Assembly: GCF_946222045.1 (NCBI RefSeq)
Contig: NZ_CAMILN010000003.1
Span: 1 to 63,480 of the forward strand
From: an uncultured Peptoniphilus sp.
GTDB taxonomy: Bacteria > Bacillota > Clostridia > Tissierellales > Peptoniphilaceae
Direction of reading: 5' to 3'
Length of the DNA: 63,480 bases
Under the pieces are notes generated by a model. It did not search any database and was not told the origin of the DNA. It was given only the letters and a program-made list of their open reading frames with translations. This document shows positions 1-8,863 of the stretch, piece by piece. Each line of letters starts with the position of its first letter. Within the stretch, counting starts at the first letter, position 1. Both the position numbers and the translations under genes were made by a program.

Positions 1-125
1 CTGAAGTTGGCTTAAATTAAAAGTACAATAGGGTAAATAAGTCAAAAAATATATTTACATAAAATTTACAAAAACTCCCCAAAAATTAAATAATATTATA
101 TAATTGAAATTTAGAAGGTGATTAT
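1..125. other. AT-rich upstream region without a gene
   Basis: This is the tail of the preceding intergenic region. A -10-like TATAAT lies at 99-104 and a Shine-Dalgarno site (aaggtg) at about 116-121, serving the first gene. No open frame is recognisable. Confidence 0.5.
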
Positions 126-1973
126 GTGTTTAATAAAAATAAATTTAAAGAGGCTGAGTCCTTCAATATCCACGATCTTTTGATCCAGGGACTCTTTGGA
201 CTTTTAATTTGCCTTGCCATGTTCTTCTTGGCACCAGGTGGTGGACTGCCAGGAAAAATGATTAGGGGTCCCCTTGTTTTAATTTTAAATACTCTGCCAA
301 TTGTACTTACGGGGATTTTCTTCCAAGGTCTACTTGGGAGGAGAAGACCAGCCCTGATTTTAAACTCTCTTATTTATATTGCAATTTTTCTTGTTCACAG
401 GACCAAGGTTTTTTATAGAAACGCCCCTCTAAAGTTGTCGGACTTTAAACTTGCCATTGAGGCACTTAATATGACTTCTAATTCCTATTACCCAGACCTA
501 AAGGGAAGTCTTGCAAGCATTTTTGGAATAGTCTTTCTAATTGTTTTGACTTTTGTATTTAAAAGTAAAAAAATAAAAGTAAGAGAAAGGTTGATTTCTA
601 TCTTTGTAGTTGTAATTTCATCAGTTATATTACTTTTATTTGTCTACTCAAAGGATGCTATCTACAACAATATTCCAACGGAGGGAAATATTTATAATTC
701 TATTGACCAATTTAATGCCAAGGGCTTTAACTATTCTTTTTCACACAAGATAAAAGATTCTTTTATCAGGCCACCAGAAGGTTATGATGATAAGGAAATA
801 AGAGAAAGAGACGTTCTAGATCATAGTGAAAGTATTGCAGCCATAAAAAATATGGAAAGGCCAAATATTATTTGGATAATGGGAGAGGCCTTTACAGACT
901 TATCTCAAGACCCACAATTTAAATTTGAGAAGGGCGATGACCCCAACGAAAATTTTAAAATTTTGCAGAAAGAATCTGTTTTGCATGGAAGAATTGTAGT
1001 CCCTGCTTATATTGGGGGTACAGGAGACACGGAGTTTGATGTTTTGACAGGGGCAATGACAATTAACTGTGCACCTGATAACAATTATGCCTTCAATGCA
1101 ATTAAAAGAGATGTTGGGTCCCTTCCAAATCTTTTAAAATCTATAGGCTACAAGACTATGGGATTCCACCCTGGCTTTGCCTGGTTCTATGGTCGACAAG
1201 ACGTCTATCCAAAGCTTGGACTTGATGACAATATGTTTGTAGAAGATATTAATGACCCTCTTATTAATGGGGACTACTTAGATGAAAAGCAGTTTACAGA
1301 AATTTATAAGGAAAACTTTTTAAAGGCAGTAAAGGAATCTGAGGACCCAGTCTTTTCTTATGCAGTTGACATCCAAAACCACGGACCTTACGATTTTGGT
1401 AAATATGGAGAAGTTTTACCCTTCTCTTGCGGTTCACAACTTTCTGAAGAAGTGAAAAATAGTATTGGTTCTTACTTCTTGGGGGTAAAGGCCATGGACC
1501 TAATGCTAGGTGATATTTACGAGATGATGGAAGCACTTGACGAACCAACTATTATGGTATTTTATGGGGACCACTTACCGGGACTTGGCACAAATCAGTC
1601 AGGTTTTGATGAAATTGGTAAGCATCTTACTAATGAAAACTTGGAAAAAGAAATAGAATACTACTCAACTCCTTATATAGTCGTGGCAAATGATAAGGGA
1701 AAGGCCCTTATGGATAGGCAGAAGGTTGAAGTAGAAGATGGCCAACCAGTTTCTTCCAACTATCTTTCTTCTATGGTTCTTGATATGTTAGACTACAATA
1801 AGGTAGATAACTTCTTTATCTACAATTCAGAACTTAGGAAGAGATTTCCAATTATTTCGAGAAACTTTATCTATGATGGAAGTGAGGCTTATCCAAGAAG
1901 TGAAGTCAAGGGTGATGCCAAGGCTTATTATGATGATTACAGGAGATATCAATACTATAGGATTAACAAGTAG
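126..1973 (+). CDS. LTA synthase family membrane sulfatase
   Basis: Polyglycerol-phosphate (lipoteichoic acid) synthase-type phosphotransferase, 615 aa. About five hydrophobic helices fill residues 15-180, followed by an extracellular alkaline-phosphatase/sulfatase fold. Visible active-site elements are the metal-binding Glu in IMGEAF (E254), the predicted nucleophile Thr in GGTGDTEF (T299), and YGDH (about 480-483), all as in LtaS. In the family these enzymes move glycerol-phosphate from phosphatidylglycerol onto a glycolipid or a polymer outside the membrane. The GTG start is chosen because aaggtg sits correctly upstream; the nearby ATG at 124 is out of frame. The next gene follows after 7 bases, so they are probably co-transcribed. 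Whether it makes LTA or modifies another polymer cannot be told from sequence. Confidence 0.88.
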   Translation: MFNKNKFKEAESFNIHDLLIQGLFGLLICLAMFFLAPGGGLPGKMIRGPLVLILNTLPIVLTGIFFQGLLGRRRPALILNSLIYIAIFLVHRTKVFYRNAPLKLSDFKLAIEALNMTSNSYYPDLKGSLASIFGIVFLIVLTFVFKSKKIKVRERLISIFVVVISSVILLLFVYSKDAIYNNIPTEGNIYNSIDQFNAKGFNYSFSHKIKDSFIRPPEGYDDKEIRERDVLDHSESIAAIKNMERPNIIWIMGEAFTDLSQDPQFKFEKGDDPNENFKILQKESVLHGRIVVPAYIGGTGDTEFDVLTGAMTINCAPDNNYAFNAIKRDVGSLPNLLKSIGYKTMGFHPGFAWFYGRQDVYPKLGLDDNMFVEDINDPLINGDYLDEKQFTEIYKENFLKAVKESEDPVFSYAVDIQNHGPYDFGKYGEVLPFSCGSQLSEEVKNSIGSYFLGVKAMDLMLGDIYEMMEALDEPTIMVFYGDHLPGLGTNQSGFDEIGKHLTNENLEKEIEYYSTPYIVVANDKGKALMDRQKVEVEDGQPVSSNYLSSMVLDMLDYNKVDNFFIYNSELRKRFPIISRNFIYDGSEAYPRSEVKGDAKAYYDDYRRYQYYRINK

Positions 1974-1980
1974 GTGACTT

Positions 1981-3165
1981 ATGGAAAATATTTTAAAATT
2001 TGTTGAAGAAATATCTGGTGAACTTGATACTTTAAGAAAATTTATTTATGATAACCCAGAAATTGGCTTTGAAGAATACAAGTCTTCAAAGGCCCATATT
2101 GATTTATTAGAAAAACATGGCTTTGAGGTTGAGTGCCCTTATCTTGGATGCGAAACGGCCTTTAAGGCAGTTTACGATTCCAAAAAAGAAGGCAGGACAA
2201 TTTCCTATCTAGCGGAATACGACGCCCTACCAGGAATCGGTCATGGATGTGGCCACAACATCCTTGGAGCAAGTGCTACTGGAGCAGGAATAGTCTTATC
2301 AAAGTTAATTGATGAAATAGGTGGAAGGGTCATTGTCTTTGGAACTGTTGCTGAAGAAGTTGGTGGAACAAAAATTGAACTTGCAAGATCAGATGAATTA
2401 AAGGACGTTGACGTGGCAATAGAAATGCACCCAGGTGATATAAATGCAGTAACACCAAATTCTCTTGCCCTTGCAACAAGACGCTTTGAATTCTTTGGCA
2501 AGACTGCCCATGCTGCCGACACACCTCACGAGGGTGTAAATGCCCTTGATGCACAAATTGTTTTATTTTCAGCCATCAATGCCCTAAGACAGCAAACTAA
2601 AGATGGATCAAGAATTCATGGAATTGTCAAAGATGGAGGCAAGGCTGCCAACATTATTCCAGACTACACTGATTCAAGATTTTATGCTAGAAGCCCTGAG
2701 AAAAAATATTTATTAGAACTTTTAGAAAAATTAGAAGCTTGTGCCAAGGGTGCTGCCCTTGCAACAGGTTGTGAAGTTAAAATTTCTGAATACGAAAAAG
2801 GAAATGATAACACAGTTAGAAATCTTGCTTTTAATGAAGTCTTAAAGGAAAAAATGGAAATTTATTTTGACGAAGAAGTTAAAGACATAGAACTACTTAC
2901 TGGCTCAACTGATGCAGGAGATATTTCTCACGAAGTCCCAACCCTTCATGGATATTTTAAAATTATTGAAGAAGGATCTCCTTCACACACAGTTGAATTT
3001 AGGGACGCAACTATGACAGACTATGCCTTTGACCAAATGAAAAAAACTATTGCATCTATTGTCGAAGTTGGAATAGAAGTTTTACAAAATGATGAAGTTT
3101 ATAAAAAAATCTCTGATGAATTTAAAGAAAGTGTAAAAACAGGTAAAATTATCCCTCACAAGTAA
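1981..3165 (+). CDS. M20 family metallo-amidohydrolase
   Basis: Zinc-dependent amidohydrolase/peptidase of family M20D, 394 aa. It resembles the AbgB/p-aminobenzoyl-glutamate hydrolase and aminoacylase-like branch. Visible metal-site elements are YDALPGIGHGCGHN (about 80-93), the AEEVGG Glu pair (about 124-125), EMHPGD (about H150) and a late His in GSPSHTVEF. A dimerisation insert lies around 170-290. It starts 7 bases after the LtaS-like gene. The substrate is unknown: these enzymes cleave N-acyl amino acids or small peptides in the cytoplasm. The ATG follows ggtgactt at the end of the upstream gene. Confidence 0.85.
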   Translation: MENILKFVEEISGELDTLRKFIYDNPEIGFEEYKSSKAHIDLLEKHGFEVECPYLGCETAFKAVYDSKKEGRTISYLAEYDALPGIGHGCGHNILGASATGAGIVLSKLIDEIGGRVIVFGTVAEEVGGTKIELARSDELKDVDVAIEMHPGDINAVTPNSLALATRRFEFFGKTAHAADTPHEGVNALDAQIVLFSAINALRQQTKDGSRIHGIVKDGGKAANIIPDYTDSRFYARSPEKKYLLELLEKLEACAKGAALATGCEVKISEYEKGNDNTVRNLAFNEVLKEKMEIYFDEEVKDIELLTGSTDAGDISHEVPTLHGYFKIIEEGSPSHTVEFRDATMTDYAFDQMKKTIASIVEVGIEVLQNDEVYKKISDEFKESVKTGKIIPHK

Positions 3166-3186
3166 TTAAATAACTATAAGGTATTA

Positions 3187-3236
3187 AAAAACGCCTCTCT
3201 TCTTGGTATAATGTTAAGGATAGAGGTGTTTTTTTG
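3187..3236 (+). promoter_or_regulatory. terminator-like hairpin enclosing the promoter -10 and Shine-Dalgarno of the next gene
   Basis: The arm aacgcctct (3190-3198) pairs with agaggtgtt (3222-3230), followed by a T run. The loop carries a perfect TATAAT at 3207-3212. The right arm itself contains the agaggtg ribosome site for the GTG start at 3236. Read-through RNA from the M20 gene can form the hairpin. RNA initiated at about 3219 would lack the left arm. Confidence 0.6.
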
Positions 3237-4291
3237 TGAAAACAGACATAATAAAATTTAAAGGAAATGGAAAAGATAAGATTTATCTTAAAAAAATAAG
3301 CCAAACTTTAAGAGAAGGAGGCCTCGTTGTCCTACCCACAGAAACTGTCTACGGACTTGGTGGCAATGGACTTAACAAGAGGACTTGTAAAAAAATATAT
3401 GAAGCCAAGGGTAGGCCTAGTGACAACCCACTAATACTCCACATAGCAGAAAACTCTCAGTTAGATGACTTAGTTGAAGAAGTTCCTGAAGTGGCAAAAA
3501 AATGTATGAAAAAATTTTGGCCAGGCCCTTTAACTATAATTTTTAAGAGGTCAGACAAAGTACCTGATGAAGCAACAGGTAGTCTTGACACAGTTGCCAT
3601 AAGAGAGCCAAACAACAAGATTGCCCACGACATCTTAAAGTCAGTGGACTTCCCAGTTGCAGCTCCGTCAGCAAACCTATCTGGTAGACCTTCTCCAACA
3701 AAGGTAGAACACGTAATTGAAGATCTTGACGGTAGAGTTGACATAATAGTAGATGGGGGTCACTCTGTTGTTGGAATTGAATCAACAGTTTTAGATGTGA
3801 CAGTTGATCCACCAATGATTTTAAGACCAGGCAAGATTACTCTTGAGGACCTGCAAGAAGTTGATGAAAGAATAACAATTGATTCAGCAACAATTGATTC
3901 TGAGTCTCATGAAGTGCCAAAGTCACCTGGACAAAAGTACAGGCACTATGCCCCAAAGGCTGATGCAATTTGCTTTGGTGGAAGGCTTGATAAGGTTGTA
4001 AATGAAATAAAGAAAAACATAGAAGAAAATAAGGACAAGAAAATTGCTGTCCTTGCAACTGATGAAACCTACGATGAATATGAAAACACAGGTGTAGAAT
4101 TACTTATAAACCTTGGATCAAGAGACCACTTAGAAGAAGTTGCTACAAATCTTTTTGATGCACTGAGAAGATGTGACGAAGAAGATGTAGACCTAATCTT
4201 TGCAGAAGGCTTTGAACTTAGGGGAATGGGACTTAGCATAATGAATAGACTCTTGAAGGCTTGCGGTGGCAAGGTAGTCATGAGGATTTAG
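3236..4291 (+). CDS. L-threonylcarbamoyladenylate synthase (Sua5 type)
   Basis: Makes threonylcarbamoyl-AMP from threonine, bicarbonate and ATP, the first step of the t6A37 modification of ANN-decoding tRNAs. At 351 aa this is the long Sua5 form: an N-terminal YrdC/TsaC domain (about 10-200; LPTETVYGLGGNG, KGRPSDNPL, APSANLSGRPSPT) plus a C-terminal Sua5 domain (about 235-351) after a linker with SPGQKYRHYAP. The GTG start is supported by agaggtg at 3222-3228. It heads a Sua5-rpiB-upp-tagO-mnaA run with gaps of 8, 1, 9 and 1 bases, an order related to the ywlC-rpiB-glyA-upp-mnaA region of Bacillus. Confidence 0.95.
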   Translation: MKTDIIKFKGNGKDKIYLKKISQTLREGGLVVLPTETVYGLGGNGLNKRTCKKIYEAKGRPSDNPLILHIAENSQLDDLVEEVPEVAKKCMKKFWPGPLTIIFKRSDKVPDEATGSLDTVAIREPNNKIAHDILKSVDFPVAAPSANLSGRPSPTKVEHVIEDLDGRVDIIVDGGHSVVGIESTVLDVTVDPPMILRPGKITLEDLQEVDERITIDSATIDSESHEVPKSPGQKYRHYAPKADAICFGGRLDKVVNEIKKNIEENKDKKIAVLATDETYDEYENTGVELLINLGSRDHLEEVATNLFDALRRCDEEDVDLIFAEGFELRGMGLSIMNRLLKACGGKVVMRI

Positions 4292-4299
4292 GAGGAAAT

Positions 4300-4731
4300 A
4301 TGAAAATAGGAATTGGTTCAGACCACGCAGGTTTTTATTTAAAAAAAGACCTAATCAAATATCTTGAAGAAAAACAAATTGAAGTCAAGGACTTAGGCCC
4401 CTTTGATGACTCTAGAGTTGACTACCCAGACTATGGTCACGCTGTTGGTCATGCGGTAATAGATGAAGGGTTAGACTTTGGAATAGTAATTTGTGGATCT
4501 GGAATTGGAATTTCAATTTCCGCAAATAAGGTCAAGGGAATCAGGGCAGCGCTTTGCTCTGAACCTTACTCAGCAAGACTTGCAAGACGTCACAATGACG
4601 CCAATGTCTTGGCGATGGGAGCAAGACTTATAGGTCATGATATGGCAATAGAAATAGTAGAGGCCTTTTTAGATGAAGAATTTGAAGGTGGCAGACACAC
4701 AAATAGAGTAAATAAAATCGAGGAGGACTAA
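4300..4731 (+). CDS. rpiB: ribose 5-phosphate isomerase B
   Basis: Interconverts ribose 5-phosphate and ribulose 5-phosphate in the pentose phosphate pathway; 143 aa, normal for RpiB/LacAB. Motifs: GSDHAGF at the start, the catalytic Cys in VICGSGIGISISANK (about 65-80), and RRHNDANVLAMGAR. A longer reading frame opens at 4261 inside the Sua5 gene, but the ATG at 4300 is preceded by ggagga (4291-4296) and gives the standard N-terminus. It lies between Sua5 and upp, as in many Firmicutes. Confidence 0.96.
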   Translation: MKIGIGSDHAGFYLKKDLIKYLEEKQIEVKDLGPFDDSRVDYPDYGHAVGHAVIDEGLDFGIVICGSGIGISISANKVKGIRAALCSEPYSARLARRHNDANVLAMGARLIGHDMAIEIVEAFLDEEFEGGRHTNRVNKIEED

Positions 4732-4732
4732 A

Positions 4733-5359
4733 ATGGGATACACTTTAATAAAACACCCACTAATTGATCACAAGATGACAATCCTAAGAAAAAGAGAAAC
4801 AAGCTCCATGGAGTTTAGACAAGTTGCCAATGAAATAGCTATACTTATGGGTTATGAAGTTACTAGGGACTTAGAAACTGAAGAAATTGAAATAGAAACT
4901 CCTATTTGCAAGACTACAGGAAAAGTTATCTCTGGTAAAAAGGTAGGCATAGTTCCAATCCTAAGAGCAGGTCTTGGCATGGTAGAAGGACTACTTACAA
5001 TTATTCCTGTAGCAAGAGTTGGTCACATTGGAATGTATCGTGACCCAGAAACTCACAAGCCAGTTACCTATTATTCAAAGCTTCCTAAGGATGTTTCATC
5101 AAGACTTATGATTGTTGTGGATCCAATGCTTGCAACTGGTGGATCCCTAATAGAAGCAATTGATGAACTAAAGAGAAATGGTGCAAAAAACATTAAGGCG
5201 ATAAATCTCTTAGCAGCACCTGAAGGAATAAAGGCAGTAGAGGAAGCTCATCCTGATGTGGAAATCTATCTTGCAGCCCTTGACGAAAAATTAAATGAAG
5301 ACAAATATATTGTACCTGGCCTAGGAGATGCAGGAGACAGATTATTTGGAACGAAGTAA
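4733..5359 (+). CDS. upp: uracil phosphoribosyltransferase
   Basis: Salvages uracil with PRPP to UMP; 208 aa, the usual length. The PRPP loop VDPMLATGGSLIEA (about 128-141) and the C-terminal uracil-binding stretch VPGLGDAGDRLFGT are intact. It starts one base after rpiB, behind a gaggaggac site inside the rpiB end, so it is translated from the same message. Confidence 0.97.
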   Translation: MGYTLIKHPLIDHKMTILRKRETSSMEFRQVANEIAILMGYEVTRDLETEEIEIETPICKTTGKVISGKKVGIVPILRAGLGMVEGLLTIIPVARVGHIGMYRDPETHKPVTYYSKLPKDVSSRLMIVVDPMLATGGSLIEAIDELKRNGAKNIKAINLLAAPEGIKAVEEAHPDVEIYLAALDEKLNEDKYIVPGLGDAGDRLFGTK

Positions 5360-5368
5360 GAGGTTAAT

Positions 5369-6397
5369 ATGTATAAATATATGATTCCTTTTTTGGCGGC
5401 TTTTATACTGACATTTATTCAAATGCCCTTTACTATAAAGCTTGCCAAAAAGAAGGGTTTTTTAGATGTGCCAAAGGATGAGAGGCGTGTCCATAAAGAG
5501 CCTATACCAGTAGGTGGGGGCATTGCCATGGTAATATCTGTTACAATTCTCATGCTTTATTACCTGCCAATAAATAAAGGTTTGATAATGACTCTTCTAG
5601 CTTCTCTTGTCATTGCCTTATCAGGACTTTATGACGACAAAGAGGATTTAAGCCCCAAGTTAAAATTTATTTTTCAAATTTTAGCTGGAGTCTTATTAAT
5701 ACTTGGAGGCATGAAGATTGAATTTGTCACAAACCCCTTTGATTCACATGATGCTCTACTTATTTTAAATATCTTGTCCATACCCGTAACAATATTTTGG
5801 GTTTGTGGAATTACCAACACAATAAATTTAATTGATGGATTAGATGGACTGGCATCAGGTGTCTCAATGATATGTGCCATATCCATGTTCTTTATAACTT
5901 ATAGGATGGGAAGGTACGAGGTTAGTCTAGTATGTAGCCTTGTGGCAGGTGCATGTCTAGGATTTTTGCCCTTTAACTTTAATCCAGCAAAGATATTTAT
6001 GGGAGATACTGGGGCCTTATATCTTGGATTTATGCTTTCCTATATAAGTATTTCAGGATTTTTAAAACAAGCGGCAATACTAATGATATTTGTGCCAGTT
6101 TTAATCTTAGGAGTGCCAGTATTTGACACAGCCTTTGCCATGGTGAGGAGGAAACTATCAGGAAAGTCCATGGTGGAAGCCGACAAGGGTCACCTCCACC
6201 ACAGACTCCTAAAGATGGGACTAAATCAAAGACAGACTGTTGTAATTCTATATTCTATATCTGCAATATTTGGAGTTCTTGCAAATTTAATTTCAAGATT
6301 CCATTCATCCATAGCCCTTGTGATTTCTTTAGGAGTTCTACTTATAATAATTGCAACGGGAGTGGCAGCAGGTATGTTAAAAAACAAGGAGGAATAA
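5369..6397 (+). CDS. tagO: undecaprenyl-phosphate GlcNAc-1-phosphate transferase (TagO/WecA type)
   Basis: Polytopic membrane enzyme that puts GlcNAc-1-P from UDP-GlcNAc on undecaprenyl phosphate, the first step of wall teichoic acid and many other wall polysaccharides. It has 342 aa with about ten hydrophobic segments. MraY/WecA superfamily motifs are all visible: DDKEDLSPK, NTINLIDGLDGLASG, NPAKIFMGDTGALYLGF and the cytoplasmic HLHHRLL. MraY itself is less likely because the DGLDGLA and HLHHRL forms fit the WecA/TagO branch. The next gene makes UDP-ManNAc, the second sugar of the classical linkage unit, which supports TagO. Confidence 0.92.
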   Translation: MYKYMIPFLAAFILTFIQMPFTIKLAKKKGFLDVPKDERRVHKEPIPVGGGIAMVISVTILMLYYLPINKGLIMTLLASLVIALSGLYDDKEDLSPKLKFIFQILAGVLLILGGMKIEFVTNPFDSHDALLILNILSIPVTIFWVCGITNTINLIDGLDGLASGVSMICAISMFFITYRMGRYEVSLVCSLVAGACLGFLPFNFNPAKIFMGDTGALYLGFMLSYISISGFLKQAAILMIFVPVLILGVPVFDTAFAMVRRKLSGKSMVEADKGHLHHRLLKMGLNQRQTVVILYSISAIFGVLANLISRFHSSIALVISLGVLLIIIATGVAAGMLKNKEE

Positions 6398-6398
6398 A

Positions 6399-7502
6399 TT
6401 GAAGGTATTATTTGTATTTGGTACAAGGCCTGAAGGCATAAAGATGGCCCCAATAATAAAGGAAATTCAAAAGAGAGATAAGTTTGAATGCTATACTTGT
6501 GTCACAGGTCAACACAGAGAAATGTTGGACCAAGTGCTAGAAATTTTTGATATAGAACCAGATTACGATTTAAATATTTTTAAGAAGGGACAATCCCTGA
6601 CAGATGTAACAACGAAAACTCTTGAAGGACTTGAAAACATCTTAGATGATTTAAAACCAGACATCTTACTTGTCCAAGGAGATACTACTACAGTTTTTGC
6701 TGCAGCCCTAGCGGCTTTTTATAAAAAAATAAAAATTGGTCACGTTGAAGCAGGTCTAAGATCAGGTAACTTATATTCACCTTATCCAGAAGAAGCCAAT
6801 AGAAAATTAACTGGTGTAATATCCAACTATCATTTTGCACCAACTGAGTCTAACAGGCAAAATTTAATAGAAGAAGGTTATGACGAAAAAAATATTTTCA
6901 TAACGGGAAATACAGTTATTGATGCCCTAAAGTATTCTGTTAGAGAAGATTTTGTATTTGACGATGAAATTTTGAACGATTTGGATTATAATAAAGATGT
7001 AGTGTTACTTACTGCACATAGGAGAGAAAATTGGGGTAAGCCAATGGAAGATATTTTCAAGGCAATAAGACGTGTAGTCTTGGAGAGAGAAAATCTTGAA
7101 ATTGTATTCCCAAGACATTTAAATCCTATAGTAAGAGATGCTGCTGAAAAGTATTTTGCTGACTTAGATAGGGTTCACTTAATAGAACCACTTTCTTACC
7201 TTCCTTTTTCAAACCTAATGGCAAGGGTAAAATTTGTCGTTACTGATTCAGGAGGAGTCCAAGAAGAAGCACCTGCTCTAGGGAAACCCGTTCTAGTTCT
7301 TAGAAATGAGACAGAAAGAATGGAGGGAGTAGAAGCTAAAACTGCTAAGCTTGTTGGTACAAAAGAACAAGACGTTTACCAGTCTATAGTTTCCTTACTA
7401 GATGATAAAGACCTATATGATGAAATGGCAAAGGCTGTCAACCCTTATGGTGACGGTCATGCTGCAGAGAAAATTGTTGATGTACTGGAAGAAATGATTT
7501 GA
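6399..7502 (+). CDS. mnaA: UDP-N-acetylglucosamine 2-epimerase
   Basis: Converts UDP-GlcNAc to UDP-ManNAc for teichoic acid linkage units or other wall glycans; 367 aa. Motifs: GTRPEGIKMAP, QGDTTTVFAAAL, HVEAGLRSG, TAHRREN, TDSGGVQEEAP. The usual TERPEGV reads TERMEGV here, a small departure at a UDP-binding loop. It starts on TTG one base after tagO with aaggagg placed 7 bases upstream. Its place directly after tagO is strong context for wall polymer synthesis. The symbol wecB is used for the same family. Confidence 0.95.
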   Translation: MKVLFVFGTRPEGIKMAPIIKEIQKRDKFECYTCVTGQHREMLDQVLEIFDIEPDYDLNIFKKGQSLTDVTTKTLEGLENILDDLKPDILLVQGDTTTVFAAALAAFYKKIKIGHVEAGLRSGNLYSPYPEEANRKLTGVISNYHFAPTESNRQNLIEEGYDEKNIFITGNTVIDALKYSVREDFVFDDEILNDLDYNKDVVLLTAHRRENWGKPMEDIFKAIRRVVLERENLEIVFPRHLNPIVRDAAEKYFADLDRVHLIEPLSYLPFSNLMARVKFVVTDSGGVQEEAPALGKPVLVLRNETERMEGVEAKTAKLVGTKEQDVYQSIVSLLDDKDLYDEMAKAVNPYGDGHAAEKIVDVLEEMI

Positions 7503-7670
7503 TTTTAGGATATTAAATCTACTTAGCATAAGATTTAAGTTAGGATAATTTTCAGCAAAAGTTGAAATAAGAGAGAAATAATATTTTCACTCGCACAACT
7601 TGTACAAATCAAAGGGAGAAATTATTTATTTCAGTGGCTTATGCCACATGGTAGTAATAAGGAGGAAAAC
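7503..7670 (+). promoter_or_regulatory. leader of the thl-crt-hbd operon
   Basis: A possible promoter is TTGTAC with a 17-base spacer before tattta, at about 7599-7627. A perfect short hairpin (gtggc ttat gccac, about 7633-7646) lies just before the aaggagg ribosome site. No Rex-type TTGT-N8-ACAA palindrome was seen. Confidence 0.4.
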
Positions 7671-8858
7671 ATGGAAGATAGAATTGTTATAGCATCAGCT
7701 GCGAGAACAGCAGTAGGTAGTTTTGGAGGTCAATTCAAAAACACTTCTGCAGTAGAACTTGGATCAATTGCAGTAAAAGAAGCACTTAAAAGAGCTAATG
7801 TTAAGCCTGACATGGTAGACGAAGCTTACATTGGTAACGTACTTCAAGCAGCACAAGGACAAAACGTTGCAAGACAAGTTGTTCTTGGAGCAGGAATTGA
7901 TATTAAAACACCAGCAGTTACACTTAATATCGTTTGTGGATCAGGACTTCGTGCAGTAAGTTTAGCAGCTCAAGTTATTAAAGCTGGAGATGCTGAAATC
8001 GTACTAGCAGGTGGTACTGAATCAATGTCAATGGCACCATATGCCCTTATGAATGAAAGATGGGGAGCAAGAATGGGTGACAAAAAAGTTGTTGACACAA
8101 TGATTAAAGACGGTCTTTGGGACGCATTCAATGACTACCACATGGGTATTACAGCTGAAAACGTAGCTGAAAAATACGGCATTACTAGAGAAATGCAAGA
8201 CGAACTTGCTGCAAGATCTCAAAACAATGCAGAAAAAGCAAGAAAAGAAGGAAGATTTAAAGACGAAATCGTTCCTGTAGAAGTTAAAGACAGAAAAGGC
8301 AATGTAACTGTAGTTGACACTGATGAACACATTAGAGAAGGAGTAACTGCAGAAGGACTTGCAAAACTTAAACCAGCTTTCAAAAAAGATGGTGGTACAG
8401 TTACAGCAGGTAACGCATCTGGAATCAATGACGGTGCAGCTATGCTTGTACTAATGAAAGAATCAAAGGCAAAAGAACTTGGAGTAGAACCTCTTGCATA
8501 CATTATTTCTTATGCAACAGCAGGTGTTGATCCTAAGATTATGGGTACTGGACCAATCCCTTCATCAACTAAGGCACTTGAAATTGCAGGACTTAAGGCA
8601 GAAGACCTTGACCTAATTGAAGCTAACGAAGCTTTCGCAGCTCAAGCATGTGCAGTTAACAAAGAAATGGGCTTTGACATAGATAAAGTTAACGTAAACG
8701 GTGGAGCTATTGCTATAGGTCACCCAATTGGAGCAAGTGGTGCTAGAATCTTAATAACTCTATTATTCGAAATGAAGAAGAGAGATTCTAAGAAAGGACT
8801 TGCTACACTTTGTATCGGTGGAGGAATGGGAACAGCTCTTATCGTAGGAAGGGACTAA
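7671..8858 (+). CDS. thlA: acetyl-CoA C-acetyltransferase (thiolase)
   Basis: Condenses two acetyl-CoA to acetoacetyl-CoA, the entry to butyrate formation; 395 aa. The catalytic triad is present: acyl-accepting C89 in VCGSGLR, H351 in GHPIGASGAR and C381 in CIGGGMG. The frame is open from 7641, but the ATG at 7671 follows aaggagg and yields the standard MEDRIVIASAARTAVG start. A uniform, narrow codon choice (for example frequent gca, ctt, aga) compared with flanking genes suggests high expression. crt starts 5 bases later. Confidence 0.96.
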   Translation: MEDRIVIASAARTAVGSFGGQFKNTSAVELGSIAVKEALKRANVKPDMVDEAYIGNVLQAAQGQNVARQVVLGAGIDIKTPAVTLNIVCGSGLRAVSLAAQVIKAGDAEIVLAGGTESMSMAPYALMNERWGARMGDKKVVDTMIKDGLWDAFNDYHMGITAENVAEKYGITREMQDELAARSQNNAEKARKEGRFKDEIVPVEVKDRKGNVTVVDTDEHIREGVTAEGLAKLKPAFKKDGGTVTAGNASGINDGAAMLVLMKESKAKELGVEPLAYIISYATAGVDPKIMGTGPIPSSTKALEIAGLKAEDLDLIEANEAFAAQACAVNKEMGFDIDKVNVNGGAIAIGHPIGASGARILITLLFEMKKRDSKKGLATLCIGGGMGTALIVGRD

Positions 8859-8863
8859 TCCAA

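Noticed and set aside
7503..7670. Rex-binding site before the thiolase gene
   Set aside because: The ttgtacaa-like text does not fit the TTGT-N8-ACAA consensus.
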